The notes: generated by a model not told the origin, from the letters alone. A stretch of 64,000 nt of DNA from CAKZYD01 sp039814715 (GCA_039814715.1 JBCCAR010000013.1:1-64000), one strand, 5' to 3'; shown: positions 24,992 to 34,677, numbered from the stretch's first letter. Program-made: numbers and translations.

Positions 24992-25388
24992 CTTTGCGGC
25001 CGTTCAGCTCCGTTCATATTGCGCTTTGCCTTACCTTAGCGCCTAGCACACACCTTTTTCGGCGTCTGCCGGCGAGAACAAGTCTGCCGCGCGCCAGCTC
25101 CTACTTGTCTTAAGGCAAACGCCTTATTTGGCACTGCTGCCCCCATTGCGCCCGATCAAACGCCGCTTTGTTTCTTCTTAAACACCATGAGTTTCTGCGC
25201 GTTTTCGAGCCAAACGGCTGGAAACAGGACCCCCTTTTATCTCATCTTATCAATGGCTTAAAGCCATAAAAGCTCTCAGCGCTTGACCCGAAACACGAAA
25301 TATTTGCTCTTTTATGACAGTTATGTTACATCTTGTATTACGGTTTTATGACAAACACAGAACCGAGACCCATCTGGGAGATAAGACG
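24992..25388. promoter_or_regulatory. Intergenic region with direct repeats and a Pho-box-like site
   Basis: No gene is seen in these 397 bases. They contain a small hairpin TAAGGC-AAAC-GCCTTA (25111-25126), a palindrome ATGGCTT-A-AAGCCAT (25253-25267), and two copies of TTTTATGACA (25310-25319 and 25344-25353), 34 bases apart or about three helical turns. The first copy extends to ATGACAG-TTAT-GTTACAT (25314-25331). Read on the minus strand this is ATGTAAC-ATAA-CTGTCAT, close to a Pho box but in the reverse orientation to the gene. All are upstream of the TonB-C lipoprotein and may control it. Confidence 0.4.
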
Positions 25389-25805
25389 ATGAATAATAAA
25401 GTATTAAAAAATAGCGCACTTGTCCTCATAATGACGACCTTAGGTGCTTGTGGATATGCACAAGACTTTGCCCATACATTGACACCAGCTCAACAAGAGG
25501 ATTCAGCAATTGAATACTATGCTGCACCTGTTTTTCCTGAGGCAGCAGCAAAGAGTTGTGAAGCTGGCGCTGTATTAGTTCAGTATGATGTTGGCTATAA
25601 TGGCGAAGTGAAGCCTGAGAGTGTGCGTGTGATCGCAGACGCAGGCAGCCCTGCCCTTGCAGATGCAGCCGTAAGTGCTGTGCGCCGCTGGAAATATGCG
25701 CCTGCCATGGAAGGCAACTCCATCATTGAACGCACGGGTCTGCAGACCGCAGTAAATTTCGAAATCGAAGGCTGCGACCCTGCAACTGTTGCTAGCAACG
25801 AATGA
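25389..25805 (+). CDS. TonB C-terminal domain lipoprotein
   Basis: A 138-residue protein with a lipoprotein signal (MNNKVLKNSALVLIMTTLGAC, lipobox LGAC), then a TonB C-terminal domain (about 45-130) recognised by AAPVFPEAAAKSCEAGAVLVQYDV and ALADAAVSAVRRWKYAPA. It lacks the membrane anchor and Pro-rich stretch of a true TonB, so it cannot couple to ExbB/ExbD in the usual way. I start at ATG 25389, with GGGAG 8 bases upstream. The frame opens earlier at 25314, but that part has no similarity and precedes the signal peptide. A strong terminator follows. Confidence 0.8.
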   Translation: MNNKVLKNSALVLIMTTLGACGYAQDFAHTLTPAQQEDSAIEYYAAPVFPEAAAKSCEAGAVLVQYDVGYNGEVKPESVRVIADAGSPALADAAVSAVRRWKYAPAMEGNSIIERTGLQTAVNFEIEGCDPATVASNE

Positions 25806-25868
25806 TTTTTAAGAATGTAGGCGGCGCTAAAGACCGCTCGGCTTAACTGCCAGACCCTTTTGACTTAT

Positions 25869-25911
25869 CCCCTGCTGTGTAGGTTCGCTTCCAGACACAG
25901 CAGGGGTTTTT
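25869..25911 (+). terminator. Rho-independent terminator after the TonB-C lipoprotein gene
   Basis: CCCCTGCTGTGT (25869-25880) and ACACAGCAGGGG (25895-25906) form a perfect 12-base-pair stem with a 14-base loop, followed by TTTTT. It also lies just past the end of the convergent patatin gene. Confidence 0.92.
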
Positions 25912-25924
25912 ACTGCGTAAAGCT

Positions 25925-28309
25925 CTAAACCATAGAAGAAACGCGTTTTCTTAAGTCAATAAAGATGTCGGGGATGTGGGTGAGATGCGGCTCTTCCTCA
26001 TCTAGGATCGCAGCAAACATCTGTTGTTTCAGTTTGCTGATTGGCAAGGCATCCGCCAAGTCAGGGACCGCACTGGCGACGATATCTATAAGCCGCTCGG
26101 CGCCTGTGAGGCGTCCCCAGAGATAGTCATTTTCCCGGTAGGCGCGCGAAAAAAAGGCTCCGAAATTACCAAGTTCAGCGCCTTTAAGAATTTGCCCCGC
26201 CCCGCCACGATCGAGACTGTTTGCATCATTTGCCGAGATTCGGTCCACCAGAACCTCATCCAACTCATACAGATCACGCCACTGCGTCATTGGCAGGGTT
26301 GCGACATCGAAGAAAGCAAAGCCCAGGTAACAATCGAGCACCTGCGTTGCCATCTCCTTTGACGGTGCGTCATTAAACAGTTCCACCAAAAGGATGTCAA
26401 AACTCTCATCAAGGATCTGCAAATCCAAATATCCACCCACTTTGCTCAAGAAAGCATCGATGTCATCTTTGCTTGCCTGGCCGCTAGGGGGAAAAAAGAC
26501 TCCCTGCGCGCCAGGTAGATTTTCAAGGCGAGCAACCGCTTCATACCGATGGATGATATCGTAAAGTGCGACTTTGGCGCGGTTTAGCCAACTGGCTTGC
26601 AACGCATCGTCAAAACTGAGCCCACGATAGAGATCATTGACCCTGCGCAGCATGAAACGCATCCGCCGAACGCGGTAATGAACGTCATACTGCCGCAGGA
26701 ACTCCACCCACGGCGTATCGTCCTTGCTAAGCGCGTCATCGGCAGCATCAGAGATGGGCAAAACATCTTGCCGGTAGGCCCATTCGTCAAGCTGCGTGCG
26801 CACGCTATCTTCCTGCGTGCTGTTGCCTGAAATATTGATCAAGAACGCCGTTTCTTCAAGAACTGTCAGGACCTTCAGGCGTGCATAGGCGCCATAAGCA
26901 AAACCGCTGTCTTCCGCCGCAGCCGAGTGGGCCTTTTTGCGCCAGACGCCTAACCGCTCTAGCGTTAAATCCCGGCCCCATAGACCTTTACGGATGCCGC
27001 TGACCATGCGCGTGACTTTTGGCGTGAGCGCATTGATGATTTGGTTCAAGTTTTCAGCGCGAATATTGAAGGTGTTAAGCCATTCAAGATCATCACGAAT
27101 CGGCTGATTGCGCGGGATGTCGGACAGAGCGCCCTTCAGCGTAGAGAAAAAGCCTGGTGGATCAGACTGTATGCGTGCGCGCTTATCTGGATTTGGATCA
27201 ATATAGACAATGCGGCGATCGACTTCACGGCTGGCAGACCGATCCTGTACAGCCTTGATCGCCAGCGCTAAAGGCTTATTCATCAATACGCTGCCATCGA
27301 TAAAGGCTGCGTCTTCGACATCTTCGCCCTGCGCGGTAAGGGCTTTAAAACTGCGGTCAATGAAAGCTTTCCGGTTTGTCCATTCCTTGCCTTCCGCTGC
27401 TAGAACACGATCAATTTCCTTCAGTTGAGCTGGCGGAAAGGCGCCCGGGAAACACGATGTTGCGCGCGCAGCAAAGGCCATCGACGGGATGTCTTGTTCT
27501 GTCATTTCTGACTGAGCCATGCCGTCCGCCATCGTAACATGGCGAAACGTTAAAATATGCCGGTGCTCACGCTCCACAATCACCGGTGGATCATGCAAAG
27601 CAAGCAACTGCCGGTGGCCCCAGAAATCGGTGCCAGTAACAAACAAATCGAGCGGATGGCCCGATGGAAGAAGGGAGCCTTTTGATGCTCCATCCAGTCC
27701 AATCGACGTCAAACCATCGAGCATCATCTTGCTCATCCGGTCGCCAGAAAAGGGCGGATGAAACCAACGCGACCGCGTCAACAAGGAGAGCTTTTGTTGT
27801 ACCTCTAAAGAGCGCGCGGCGTCACTGGCGAGCTGCCCCATACCTTTCTTTTGCCACCACCCTAGAAAAGCAAGCATAGGCCGCATAAACGGCTTGCTCC
27901 ACATATTGGCTTTGCCTTTTGGGTCTAAAAGCTCGGTGACATCGCCCAGCTCCAGCCACATCTTGCGGTGACTATCCAGCGGCAAATCATAAGCAAGCGC
28001 ACGCGAAAGCATAATGCCATTGATGCCGCCTGCAGATGCCCCGGCAATGATGTCGACCACCACCCGTAGATCGACGGTGTCATGAATAGTGTCCAGCAGG
28101 GTTTCATAGACAAACTGCGACGGCACATCGGTACGCCCGCCCATGTGATCGCGTACAGCTTTTGAGGCTTTTACAAGATTGAGGATCTCACGCGACACCC
28201 CATGCATGTAAACGGCCAGGGACACCCCGCCATAACACACAAGCGCCATACGCAGCTCGAGGGAGCGCCGACGGCTCTTACCCGCCTGATTATCCGCCGT
28301 TTCACCCAT
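25925..28309 (-). CDS. Patatin-like phospholipase family protein (long, DUF3376-type)
   Basis: A 794-residue protein of the long patatin-like family. The N-terminal part has RMALVCYGGVSLAVYMHG (the oxyanion region), the nucleophile elbow GASAGG (90-95, Ser92), and the catalytic Asp in FIDGSVLMNKP (about 340). The remaining 400 residues correspond to the family's DUF3376 C-terminal extension and are mainly helical. Activity as a phospholipase or acyl hydrolase is expected but the substrate is unknown. No signal peptide is seen, so it probably acts in the cytoplasm or at the inner membrane. Start ATG 28309. It lies 32 bases downstream of cysK on the same strand. Confidence 0.88.
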   Translation of the reverse strand: MGETADNQAGKSRRRSLELRMALVCYGGVSLAVYMHGVSREILNLVKASKAVRDHMGGRTDVPSQFVYETLLDTIHDTVDLRVVVDIIAGASAGGINGIMLSRALAYDLPLDSHRKMWLELGDVTELLDPKGKANMWSKPFMRPMLAFLGWWQKKGMGQLASDAARSLEVQQKLSLLTRSRWFHPPFSGDRMSKMMLDGLTSIGLDGASKGSLLPSGHPLDLFVTGTDFWGHRQLLALHDPPVIVEREHRHILTFRHVTMADGMAQSEMTEQDIPSMAFAARATSCFPGAFPPAQLKEIDRVLAAEGKEWTNRKAFIDRSFKALTAQGEDVEDAAFIDGSVLMNKPLALAIKAVQDRSASREVDRRIVYIDPNPDKRARIQSDPPGFFSTLKGALSDIPRNQPIRDDLEWLNTFNIRAENLNQIINALTPKVTRMVSGIRKGLWGRDLTLERLGVWRKKAHSAAAEDSGFAYGAYARLKVLTVLEETAFLINISGNSTQEDSVRTQLDEWAYRQDVLPISDAADDALSKDDTPWVEFLRQYDVHYRVRRMRFMLRRVNDLYRGLSFDDALQASWLNRAKVALYDIIHRYEAVARLENLPGAQGVFFPPSGQASKDDIDAFLSKVGGYLDLQILDESFDILLVELFNDAPSKEMATQVLDCYLGFAFFDVATLPMTQWRDLYELDEVLVDRISANDANSLDRGGAGQILKGAELGNFGAFFSRAYRENDYLWGRLTGAERLIDIVASAVPDLADALPISKLKQQMFAAILDEEEPHLTHIPDIFIDLRKRVSSMV

Positions 28310-28341
28310 ATGGCTGTCAGACCGCTACCAGGCCGCTTGCT

Positions 28342-29262
28342 TCATTCTTCCGGAAAGAAATCAGGGACTGAAAAATACCGTTCTCCAGTATCGTAATTAA
28401 ATCCAAGAACTTTAGCTGTTGGGTCTAAGTCTGGCAGCGCTTGGGCAATGGCAGCGAGTGTGGCGCCTGACGAGATACCGACCAGCATACCCTCTTCTTT
28501 TGCAGCACGCCGCGCCATAGTCTTTGCGTCATCCGGCGCGACTTGGATAACACCATCAAGCACATTAATGTCCATCACATCAGGGACGAAGCCCGCGCCA
28601 ATCCCTTGAATGGGATGGGGGCCAGGCGCACCCCCTGACAAAACGGGCGATGCAGCGGGTTCTACAGCGTAGACTTTCATCTCCGGCCACACTTCTTTCA
28701 AAACCTGCGCGCATCCTGTGATATGGCCGCCCGTTCCAACGCCCGTAATCATCGCATCCAGTCCACCGGGAAAATCCTGTTGAATTTCAATGGCGCTTGT
28801 CTTGCGGTGAACCTCAACATTTGCAGGGTTTTTAAATTGCTGCGGCATCCAAGCGCCCGGAGTATCTTCTACCATCGCTTCAGCCTTTGCGATCGCACCA
28901 GGCATCCCTTTTTCGCGCGGCGTTAGAACGAATTCAGCGCCATAAGCCAACATCAAGCGGCGGCGTTCAATCGACATGGATTCGGGCATGACCAGCACCA
29001 AGCGGTAGCCTTTAACGGCCGCGACCATAGAAAGGCCCACGCCTGTATTGCCAGAGGTCGGCTCAATGATCACCCCGCCAGGCTTTAAATCGCCGCGCTC
29101 TTCAGCGTCTTCAATCATAGCAAGTGCAATGCGGTCTTTGATCGAACCACCGGGGTTTGCGCGCTCTTGTTTAATCCAGACATTCGCGTCGGCGCCATAT
29201 AGCCGCTGCATTTTCACATGCGGCGTGGACCCGATCATTTCCAGCATGGTGTTGAGTGGCAT
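28342..29262 (-). CDS. cysK: Cysteine synthase A (O-acetylserine sulfhydrylase)
   Basis: A 306-residue fold-type II PLP enzyme that converts O-acetylserine and sulfide to cysteine. The PLP lysine is Lys42 in NPGGSIKDR, the substrate loop is TSGNTG (69-74), and the phosphate-binding loop GVGTGGHITG is present. I choose ATG 29262, where GGAGG is 4 bases upstream. A TTG at 29280 is also in frame. Patatin follows on the same strand. Confidence 0.93.
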   Translation of the reverse strand: MPLNTMLEMIGSTPHVKMQRLYGADANVWIKQERANPGGSIKDRIALAMIEDAEERGDLKPGGVIIEPTSGNTGVGLSMVAAVKGYRLVLVMPESMSIERRRLMLAYGAEFVLTPREKGMPGAIAKAEAMVEDTPGAWMPQQFKNPANVEVHRKTSAIEIQQDFPGGLDAMITGVGTGGHITGCAQVLKEVWPEMKVYAVEPAASPVLSGGAPGPHPIQGIGAGFVPDVMDINVLDGVIQVAPDDAKTMARRAAKEEGMLVGISSGATLAAIAQALPDLDPTAKVLGFNYDTGERYFSVPDFFPEE

Positions 29263-29382
29263 ATCGCCTCCGCTTATCAACGTGTTCTAAAGGCAGCATG
29301 ACAAGGCATCGGCCCCTTGCCAAGCCCTGCTTTATCGCAGACACAAGCGATCATCGTCTCCATAAGCGTAGGAACAATTCCA

Positions 29383-29934
29383 GTGCCCATAAAAGATGCC
29401 TCAGACGTGCAAACGCTCGCTGCTGGAAAATATCTAGAATTAGTCAAAAAAGACCATTGGGAATGGGCCCGCAGACCGTCTTCAATTGACGCGGTTTGCA
29501 TTGTCGCTACGGATTGGCAAGATCGGTTGTTACTCGTGGAGCAGTATCGCTACCCGCTTGACGCACGCACAATCGAGCTCCCGGCAGGCCTGGTCGGGGA
29601 TGACCCTGGCACGCCTGACGAGGCGATCCTTGCGGCGGCAAAGCGAGAATTAGAAGAAGAAACAGGCTATACAAGCCAGTCTTGGCGTGTCATTGGGCCA
29701 TTTGCCTCCTCTGCTGGAATGACATCAGAGACACCGACCTTGGTTCAGGCACGTGATTGCAGAAAAACGGCGCCTGGTGGAGGCGTGGACGATGAAGACA
29801 TTACACCTCACGCGGTTGCAACGCGTGAGGTGTGGCACTGGGTTCGAAGCAAACAACAGAATGGATTTGTTACCGACGCGCGTGTTTTAGCGGCTCTTGC
29901 TATTGTGGCGGGCTTAGCGGACCGGCCGGCGTGA
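29383..29934 (+). CDS. NUDIX hydrolase, ADP-ribose pyrophosphatase-like
   Basis: A 183-residue NUDIX protein. The Nudix box spans about 72-96 (GDDPGTPDEAI through RELEEETGY), preceded by LLLVEQYRYPLDARTIELPAG, as in ADP-ribose or GDP-sugar pyrophosphatases. It should hydrolyse a nucleoside diphosphate linked to another group. I favour the GTG at 29383, which has AGGA nine bases upstream. A TTG at 29317 would add 22 residues of unlikely character. It is divergent from cysK and upstream of folE. Confidence 0.82.
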   Translation: MPIKDASDVQTLAAGKYLELVKKDHWEWARRPSSIDAVCIVATDWQDRLLLVEQYRYPLDARTIELPAGLVGDDPGTPDEAILAAAKRELEEETGYTSQSWRVIGPFASSAGMTSETPTLVQARDCRKTAPGGGVDDEDITPHAVATREVWHWVRSKQQNGFVTDARVLAALAIVAGLADRPA

Positions 29935-30201
29935 ACTGCGCGGCCAGACTTACCATCTCTTCAGACCAAACTCGCCAGCGATTGCGTCCCCTTCAGTCCG
30001 ACAGGGATTCGCAGTAGGCCTAAGTTTTTGTGCCGAACAGTCATCCAATTTGTTAACAGACCGTATAAAGAAATGTATGTTGGGAATGCGGAAGCTTTTA
30101 ATTCTTCCAGCTTTTTTCTCAACCGCCTGCAGCGTAGGAGGCCAATAAGCCAGCCCATTCGCTCAGTTTATATTGATAATGGCGAAGCTGAAGGAAATGT
30201 T

Positions 30202-30786
30202 GTGAGCTATATGGACCGGGATGCTGCCATCCCTTCTGATGTGCTTGATGCAGTAAAAACACTTATCGAATGGGCAGGAGATGACCCAACGAGAGAGGGT
30301 CTTGTTGATACTCCAAATCGTGTGGCGCGGGCCTACAAGGAATTTTTTAGGGGCTATGATGAAGACCCGCTCCTCCATCTCGAGCGGACGTTCGAAGAAG
30401 TCGGTGGATATGATGAAATTGTCTTGCTTCGCGACATACCCCTGGTCAGCCATTGTGAACACCATATCGTGCCGATTACGGGTAAGGCGCACGTCGCATA
30501 TTTGCCAAAAAATCGGGTTGTCGGCGTCTCAAAACTCGCGCGTGTTGTGAACGGTTTCGCGCGTCGATTGCAAGTACAAGAACGTCTTACTGCGCAAATC
30601 GCAGAGGCTATCGACACAGTCTTGCAGCCGCAAGGGGTTGCTGTGGTGATAGAAGCCACACATGGGTGCATGAGCAGCCGCGGCGTCGAGGCGCCGACAG
30701 TGGTCATGACAACGAGCCGCATGCTTGGCGCGTTTCGAGAAGATGATAAGGCGCGCAGGGAAGTCATGAGCCTTATGGGCTTTTAA
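30202..30786 (+). CDS. folE: GTP cyclohydrolase I
   Basis: A 194-residue enzyme that starts folate or pterin synthesis by turning GTP into dihydroneopterin triphosphate and formate. Zinc ligands are visible: Cys85 and His88 in SHCEHH, and Cys156 in HGCMSSRG. DTPNRVARAYKEFF is the conserved N-terminal motif. The GTG at 30202 has AGGA six bases upstream. The ATG at 30211 has none, so GTG is preferred. The 267 bases upstream hold no convincing gene. A terminator follows at once and ends directly at the argE start. Confidence 0.93.
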   Translation: MSYMDRDAAIPSDVLDAVKTLIEWAGDDPTREGLVDTPNRVARAYKEFFRGYDEDPLLHLERTFEEVGGYDEIVLLRDIPLVSHCEHHIVPITGKAHVAYLPKNRVVGVSKLARVVNGFARRLQVQERLTAQIAEAIDTVLQPQGVAVVIEATHGCMSSRGVEAPTVVMTTSRMLGAFREDDKARREVMSLMGF

Positions 30787-30815
30787 ATACCCTGGACTTA
30801 CATGAACCAATGATT

Positions 30816-30847
30816 AGGCTCCGCGCACCTCGCCGGAGCCTTTTTTT
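30816..30847 (+). terminator. Terminator after folE that overlaps the argE ribosome-binding site
   Basis: AGGCTCCG (30816-30823) and CGGAGCCT (30834-30841) make an 8-base-pair stem with a 10-base loop and a T7 tail that runs straight into the argE ATG. The GGAG in the second arm is the only plausible argE ribosome site (9 bases before ATG), so folding would both end folE transcripts and hide that site in readthrough RNA. Confidence 0.88.
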
Positions 30848-31969
30848 ATGACCAGCCAAGACATTCTAGAAACACTCATCGCGTTTGACACAACATCGCG
30901 CTTGTCCAACTTGAGCTTGATCACTTGGGTTGAGGATTATTTGGCAAACTACGGGGTCACAGGCCGCAGGGTGCTGAGCCCAGAAGGTGACAAAGCCAAT
31001 TTTTACGCCACAATTGGCACCGGCAGCGCTGGCGGGGTTGTCTTATCAGGCCATAGCGATGTCGTACCGGTAGATGGCCAAGACTGGACAACTGACCCAT
31101 ATACGCTGACCCAGCGCGGCGACAAACTCTATGGCCGCGGCACATGCGACATGAAGGGCTTTATCGCCTGCGCGCTCGCAGCGGTGCCGCAGATGACGAG
31201 CCTGAAACGACCGATCCATCTCGCACTATCCTATGATGAGGAAGTCGGTTGCCAAGGGGTCGCGCCTATGGTTGCAGCCATTGTAGAGCACTTACCGCCC
31301 ATTGAGGCTGTGATTGTCGGCGAACCAACAATGATGCACCTCGTGACCGGCCATAAGGGCATTGGCGCGTTTCAAACAACCGTTCGCGGCATCCCAGCGC
31401 ATTCTAGTCAGACACAACTTGGCGTTAGCGCTGTCATGGTGGCCGCAGAGCTCATTACACAGCTCATGACGATTGCAGAGGGATTGAAAGCACGCAGCGA
31501 TCCCGATTTTGAGCCGCCCCACACGACGCTGACTGTCAACACTATCCATGGCGGGGCAGCGATCAATATTCTAGCTGAGCATTGCAGTTTCATGTGGGAT
31601 GTCCGCGCCATTCCCGGCGATGACGCCGCCACGTTGCTCGCTGAATTTGAGCAATTTTGCATGGCCAAGGCGACGCAATACAGCCATCCAATCAGCATTG
31701 CGACAGAGGTCATCGCAAACGCACCCGGCCTGACGCCGCAGGATGACAATAGTGCTGAAACGCTCATCCGGCGGCTTACGGGAGCAAATAATAGCGGCGC
31801 GGCCGCCTTTGCAACGGAGGCTGGCTTTTTCCAAGGTGCAGGCTTTGATACCGTCGTGTTCGGCCCAGGCGATATCGCCCAGGCCCATCAGCCAGATGAG
31901 TTCATCACGCTAAAACAGCTAGCAGCCTGCGATACATTTTTAGGATCGCTGGTCAAACACCTCTCTTAG
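30848..31969 (+). CDS. argE: Acetylornithine deacetylase
   Basis: A 373-residue M20 metallohydrolase. Metal and catalytic residues: SGHSDVVPVDG (His69, Asp71), GRGTCDMKGF (bridging Asp101), and YDEEVGCQG (Glu pair, about 135). The dimerisation domain and a C-terminal FGPGDIAQAHQPDEF with the last metal His fit acetylornithine deacetylase, which yields ornithine for arginine synthesis. Related M20 deacylases are possible. The start codon directly follows the folE terminator T-run. The stop overlaps the convergent ppdK stop by 4 bases. Confidence 0.85.
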   Translation: MTSQDILETLIAFDTTSRLSNLSLITWVEDYLANYGVTGRRVLSPEGDKANFYATIGTGSAGGVVLSGHSDVVPVDGQDWTTDPYTLTQRGDKLYGRGTCDMKGFIACALAAVPQMTSLKRPIHLALSYDEEVGCQGVAPMVAAIVEHLPPIEAVIVGEPTMMHLVTGHKGIGAFQTTVRGIPAHSSQTQLGVSAVMVAAELITQLMTIAEGLKARSDPDFEPPHTTLTVNTIHGGAAINILAEHCSFMWDVRAIPGDDAATLLAEFEQFCMAKATQYSHPISIATEVIANAPGLTPQDDNSAETLIRRLTGANNSGAAAFATEAGFFQGAGFDTVVFGPGDIAQAHQPDEFITLKQLAACDTFLGSLVKHLS

Positions 31970-34629
31970 GCGCTTTTTAACGCTGCCTGCGCTGCTGCAA
32001 GACGGGCGATTGGGACCCGGAAAGGTGAACAGGACACATAGTCCAAACCAACACTTTCGCAAAAATCGATCGAGGCGGGGTCGCCGCCATGTTCACCGCA
32101 GATGCCAAGCTTGAGATCAGGCGACGTTGCCCGGCCCCGCTCAACACCGATACGCACCAGCTCCCCAACACCCTCGACATCGATGCTGACAAACGGATCG
32201 CGCGGGTAAATCCCTTGCTCAACATACTCGGTCAAGAAGCGGCTGGCATCGTCTCGGCTAATGCCGAGCGCAGTTTGGGTCAAATCGTTGGTGCCGAATG
32301 AGAAGAACTCCGCACCTTCAGCGATGGAGCCCGCCTGCAGCGCCGCACGCGGTAATTCGATCATCGTGCCAACCAGATAATCAATCTGGCCACTTGTTTC
32401 CCCAAAGACCGTCTGCGCGGTCTCGTCGACCAATTTGCGCAGGATGGCCGTTTCTTTTTTTGTCGCCACCAAGGGGATCATGATTTCAGGGATAGGCGCT
32501 TGGCCGCTGCGCTCCTTCACGCCAAGCGCGGCTTCAAAAATGGCCCGTGCCTGCATGGCGTAGATTTCAGGATAGGTAACACCAAGTCGGCAACCGCGGT
32601 GACCAAGCATTGGGTTAAACTCATGCAGCTCGTGCACGCGGCGGCGCACCATATCCGTCTCTACGCCAAGGGATGTTGCCAGGTCTTCAAATTCGGAAGA
32701 TTCGCGCGGGAGAAACTCGTGCAGCGGCGGATCGAGTAGACGTACCGTGACCGGCAAGCCTGCCATCACATCAAAAATATCATCAAAGTCTTGCCGCTGG
32801 ATGGGGAGCAATTTGTCCAGCGCTGCTTGGCGCCCGGCATTGTCCTCAGCCAGGATCATCTCGCGCACGGCGAGAATGCGGTCCGCTTCAAAGAACATGT
32901 GTTCTGTGCGGCAGAGGCCAATGCCTTCTGCGCCAAATTCACGCGCCGTCTTTGCGTCCGCCGGTGTTTCGGCATTGGTGCGCACGGCCATGCGCCGCAC
33001 TTTATCGGCCCAGACCATGAGCGTTGCAAAATCACCCGCTAGCTCTGGCTGAATGGTAGGCACTTCGCCTGCGATCACATCCCCCGTTGCGCCATCGATG
33101 GTGATCACGTCGCCATGGCGCAGCTCTACTTGCCCGCAGCGCAGCGTTTTTGTTTTTGCATCAATCTGCAGCGATCCCGCTCCGGACACACAGGGCCGCC
33201 CCATGCCGCGCGCGACCACCGCAGCATGGCTTGTCATGCCGCCGCGGCTGGTTAAAATGCCTTTAGCCGCATGCATGCCGTGAATGTCCTCAGGGCTCGT
33301 TTCCACGCGCACGAGAATGACTTCTTCGCCTTTGTGGGCACGGTCTTCGGCTTCGTCTGAATCAAAAACGATCGCGCCAGAAGCCGCTCCAGGCGATGCC
33401 GGTAGTCCGGTTGTAATGATGTCGCGTTCTGCCTCAGGATCGAGCATGGGGTGCAGCATTTGGTCTAGCGCGGCAGGATCGACGCGGGAGATCGCTTCTT
33501 CCTGCGTGATCAGCCCTTCATTGGCCATGTCCACGGCGATTTTAAGCGCGGCTTTGGCCGTGCGCTTGCCGCTGCGGGTTTGCAGCAGCCAAAGCTTGGC
33601 TTTTTGAACCGTAAATTCGATATCTTGCATGTCGCGGTAATGCGCTTCCAGCTGCGCAAACACGTCCTTTAGCTGGCCAAACATCTCCGGCATCACCGTT
33701 TCCATGGACGCTTCTTTCGCCCCGGCGTCCGCGCGCGCTTCCTCAGTCAAATATTGCGGTGTACGAATGCCAGCGACCACATCTTCGCCCTGGGCGTTGA
33801 CGAGATATTCGCCGTAGATGCGGTTGTCGCCATCAGATGGGTTACGTGTGAAGGCAACACCGGTGGCGGACGTTTGCCCCATATTGCCAAACACCATAGC
33901 CTGGACGTTGACCGCTGTGCCCCATTCTTCCGGGATGTTGTTCAAGCGGCGATAGACTTTCGCACGTTCAATCTTCCAAGAGCCAAACACGGCGCCAATC
34001 GCGCCCCAAAGCTGGCTTTGGACGTCTTGCGGGAAGGGTTTGCCGAGCTTTTCTTCCACCTTGTCTTTGTAGGCCGCGACAATCGCTTGAAGGTCTTCTA
34101 TTTCCAGATCCGTATCCGTGAAATAGCCCTTTTCCTCCTTCATCATTTCCAGAATATCTTCAAAGAGATAATGGTCCAAACCTAAGACCACGTCTGAATA
34201 CATCTGGATGAACCGGCGATAGCTATCCCAGGCAAAGCGCTCGTCTTCAGACTGCTGCGCCAGGCCAACGACAGTCTCATCATTGAGACCGAGATTGAGC
34301 ACGGTATCCATCATGCCAGGCATAGAAACCCGCGCGCCAGAACGTACAGATACCAAAAGCGGGTTTGATGTATCGCCGAACGCTGCGCCGACCTCCGTTT
34401 CGACAGTCTCTAGAGCCTCATCCACTTGCGCTTTCAGCGCATCGGGATAGCTCTCGCCATTGCCGTAATAATAGGTACAGACTTCCGTCGTAATCGTGAG
34501 CCCTGGCGGGACTGGCAAGCCAAGGCTGGCCATTTCCGCAAGGTTCGCGCCCTTGCCGCCCAAAAGATTGCGCATCTGCGATGACCCATCTGCAGACCCG
34601 CCACCGAAGGAATAAACCCATTTCGTCAT
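31966..34629 (-). CDS. ppdK: Pyruvate, phosphate dikinase
   Basis: An 887-residue enzyme interconverting pyruvate and phosphoenolpyruvate with ATP and phosphate. The N-terminal ATP-grasp domain begins WVYSFGGGSADGS, with GGKGANLAEMASLGLPVPPG. The phospho-His domain contains GGMTSHAAVVARGMG (about 450). The C-terminal PEP/pyruvate barrel has GTNDLTQTALGISRDD and ICGEHGGDP. Full family length. It allows gluconeogenic growth or reversible glycolysis. ATG 34629. glyS starts 48 bases upstream on the same strand, the order seen in many alphaproteobacteria. Confidence 0.96.
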   Translation of the reverse strand: MTKWVYSFGGGSADGSSQMRNLLGGKGANLAEMASLGLPVPPGLTITTEVCTYYYGNGESYPDALKAQVDEALETVETEVGAAFGDTSNPLLVSVRSGARVSMPGMMDTVLNLGLNDETVVGLAQQSEDERFAWDSYRRFIQMYSDVVLGLDHYLFEDILEMMKEEKGYFTDTDLEIEDLQAIVAAYKDKVEEKLGKPFPQDVQSQLWGAIGAVFGSWKIERAKVYRRLNNIPEEWGTAVNVQAMVFGNMGQTSATGVAFTRNPSDGDNRIYGEYLVNAQGEDVVAGIRTPQYLTEEARADAGAKEASMETVMPEMFGQLKDVFAQLEAHYRDMQDIEFTVQKAKLWLLQTRSGKRTAKAALKIAVDMANEGLITQEEAISRVDPAALDQMLHPMLDPEAERDIITTGLPASPGAASGAIVFDSDEAEDRAHKGEEVILVRVETSPEDIHGMHAAKGILTSRGGMTSHAAVVARGMGRPCVSGAGSLQIDAKTKTLRCGQVELRHGDVITIDGATGDVIAGEVPTIQPELAGDFATLMVWADKVRRMAVRTNAETPADAKTAREFGAEGIGLCRTEHMFFEADRILAVREMILAEDNAGRQAALDKLLPIQRQDFDDIFDVMAGLPVTVRLLDPPLHEFLPRESSEFEDLATSLGVETDMVRRRVHELHEFNPMLGHRGCRLGVTYPEIYAMQARAIFEAALGVKERSGQAPIPEIMIPLVATKKETAILRKLVDETAQTVFGETSGQIDYLVGTMIELPRAALQAGSIAEGAEFFSFGTNDLTQTALGISRDDASRFLTEYVEQGIYPRDPFVSIDVEGVGELVRIGVERGRATSPDLKLGICGEHGGDPASIDFCESVGLDYVSCSPFRVPIARLAAAQAALKSA

Positions 34630-34677
34630 GTATCTTTAGCCCTGACTACGCATCCGGATGTGGTTTAGGCCCCCGGT

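Noticed and set aside
29935..30201. Possible small gene between the NUDIX gene and folE
   Set aside because: Open frames here have no ribosome site or coding bias that I can support. The plus-strand one is an upstream extension of folE.
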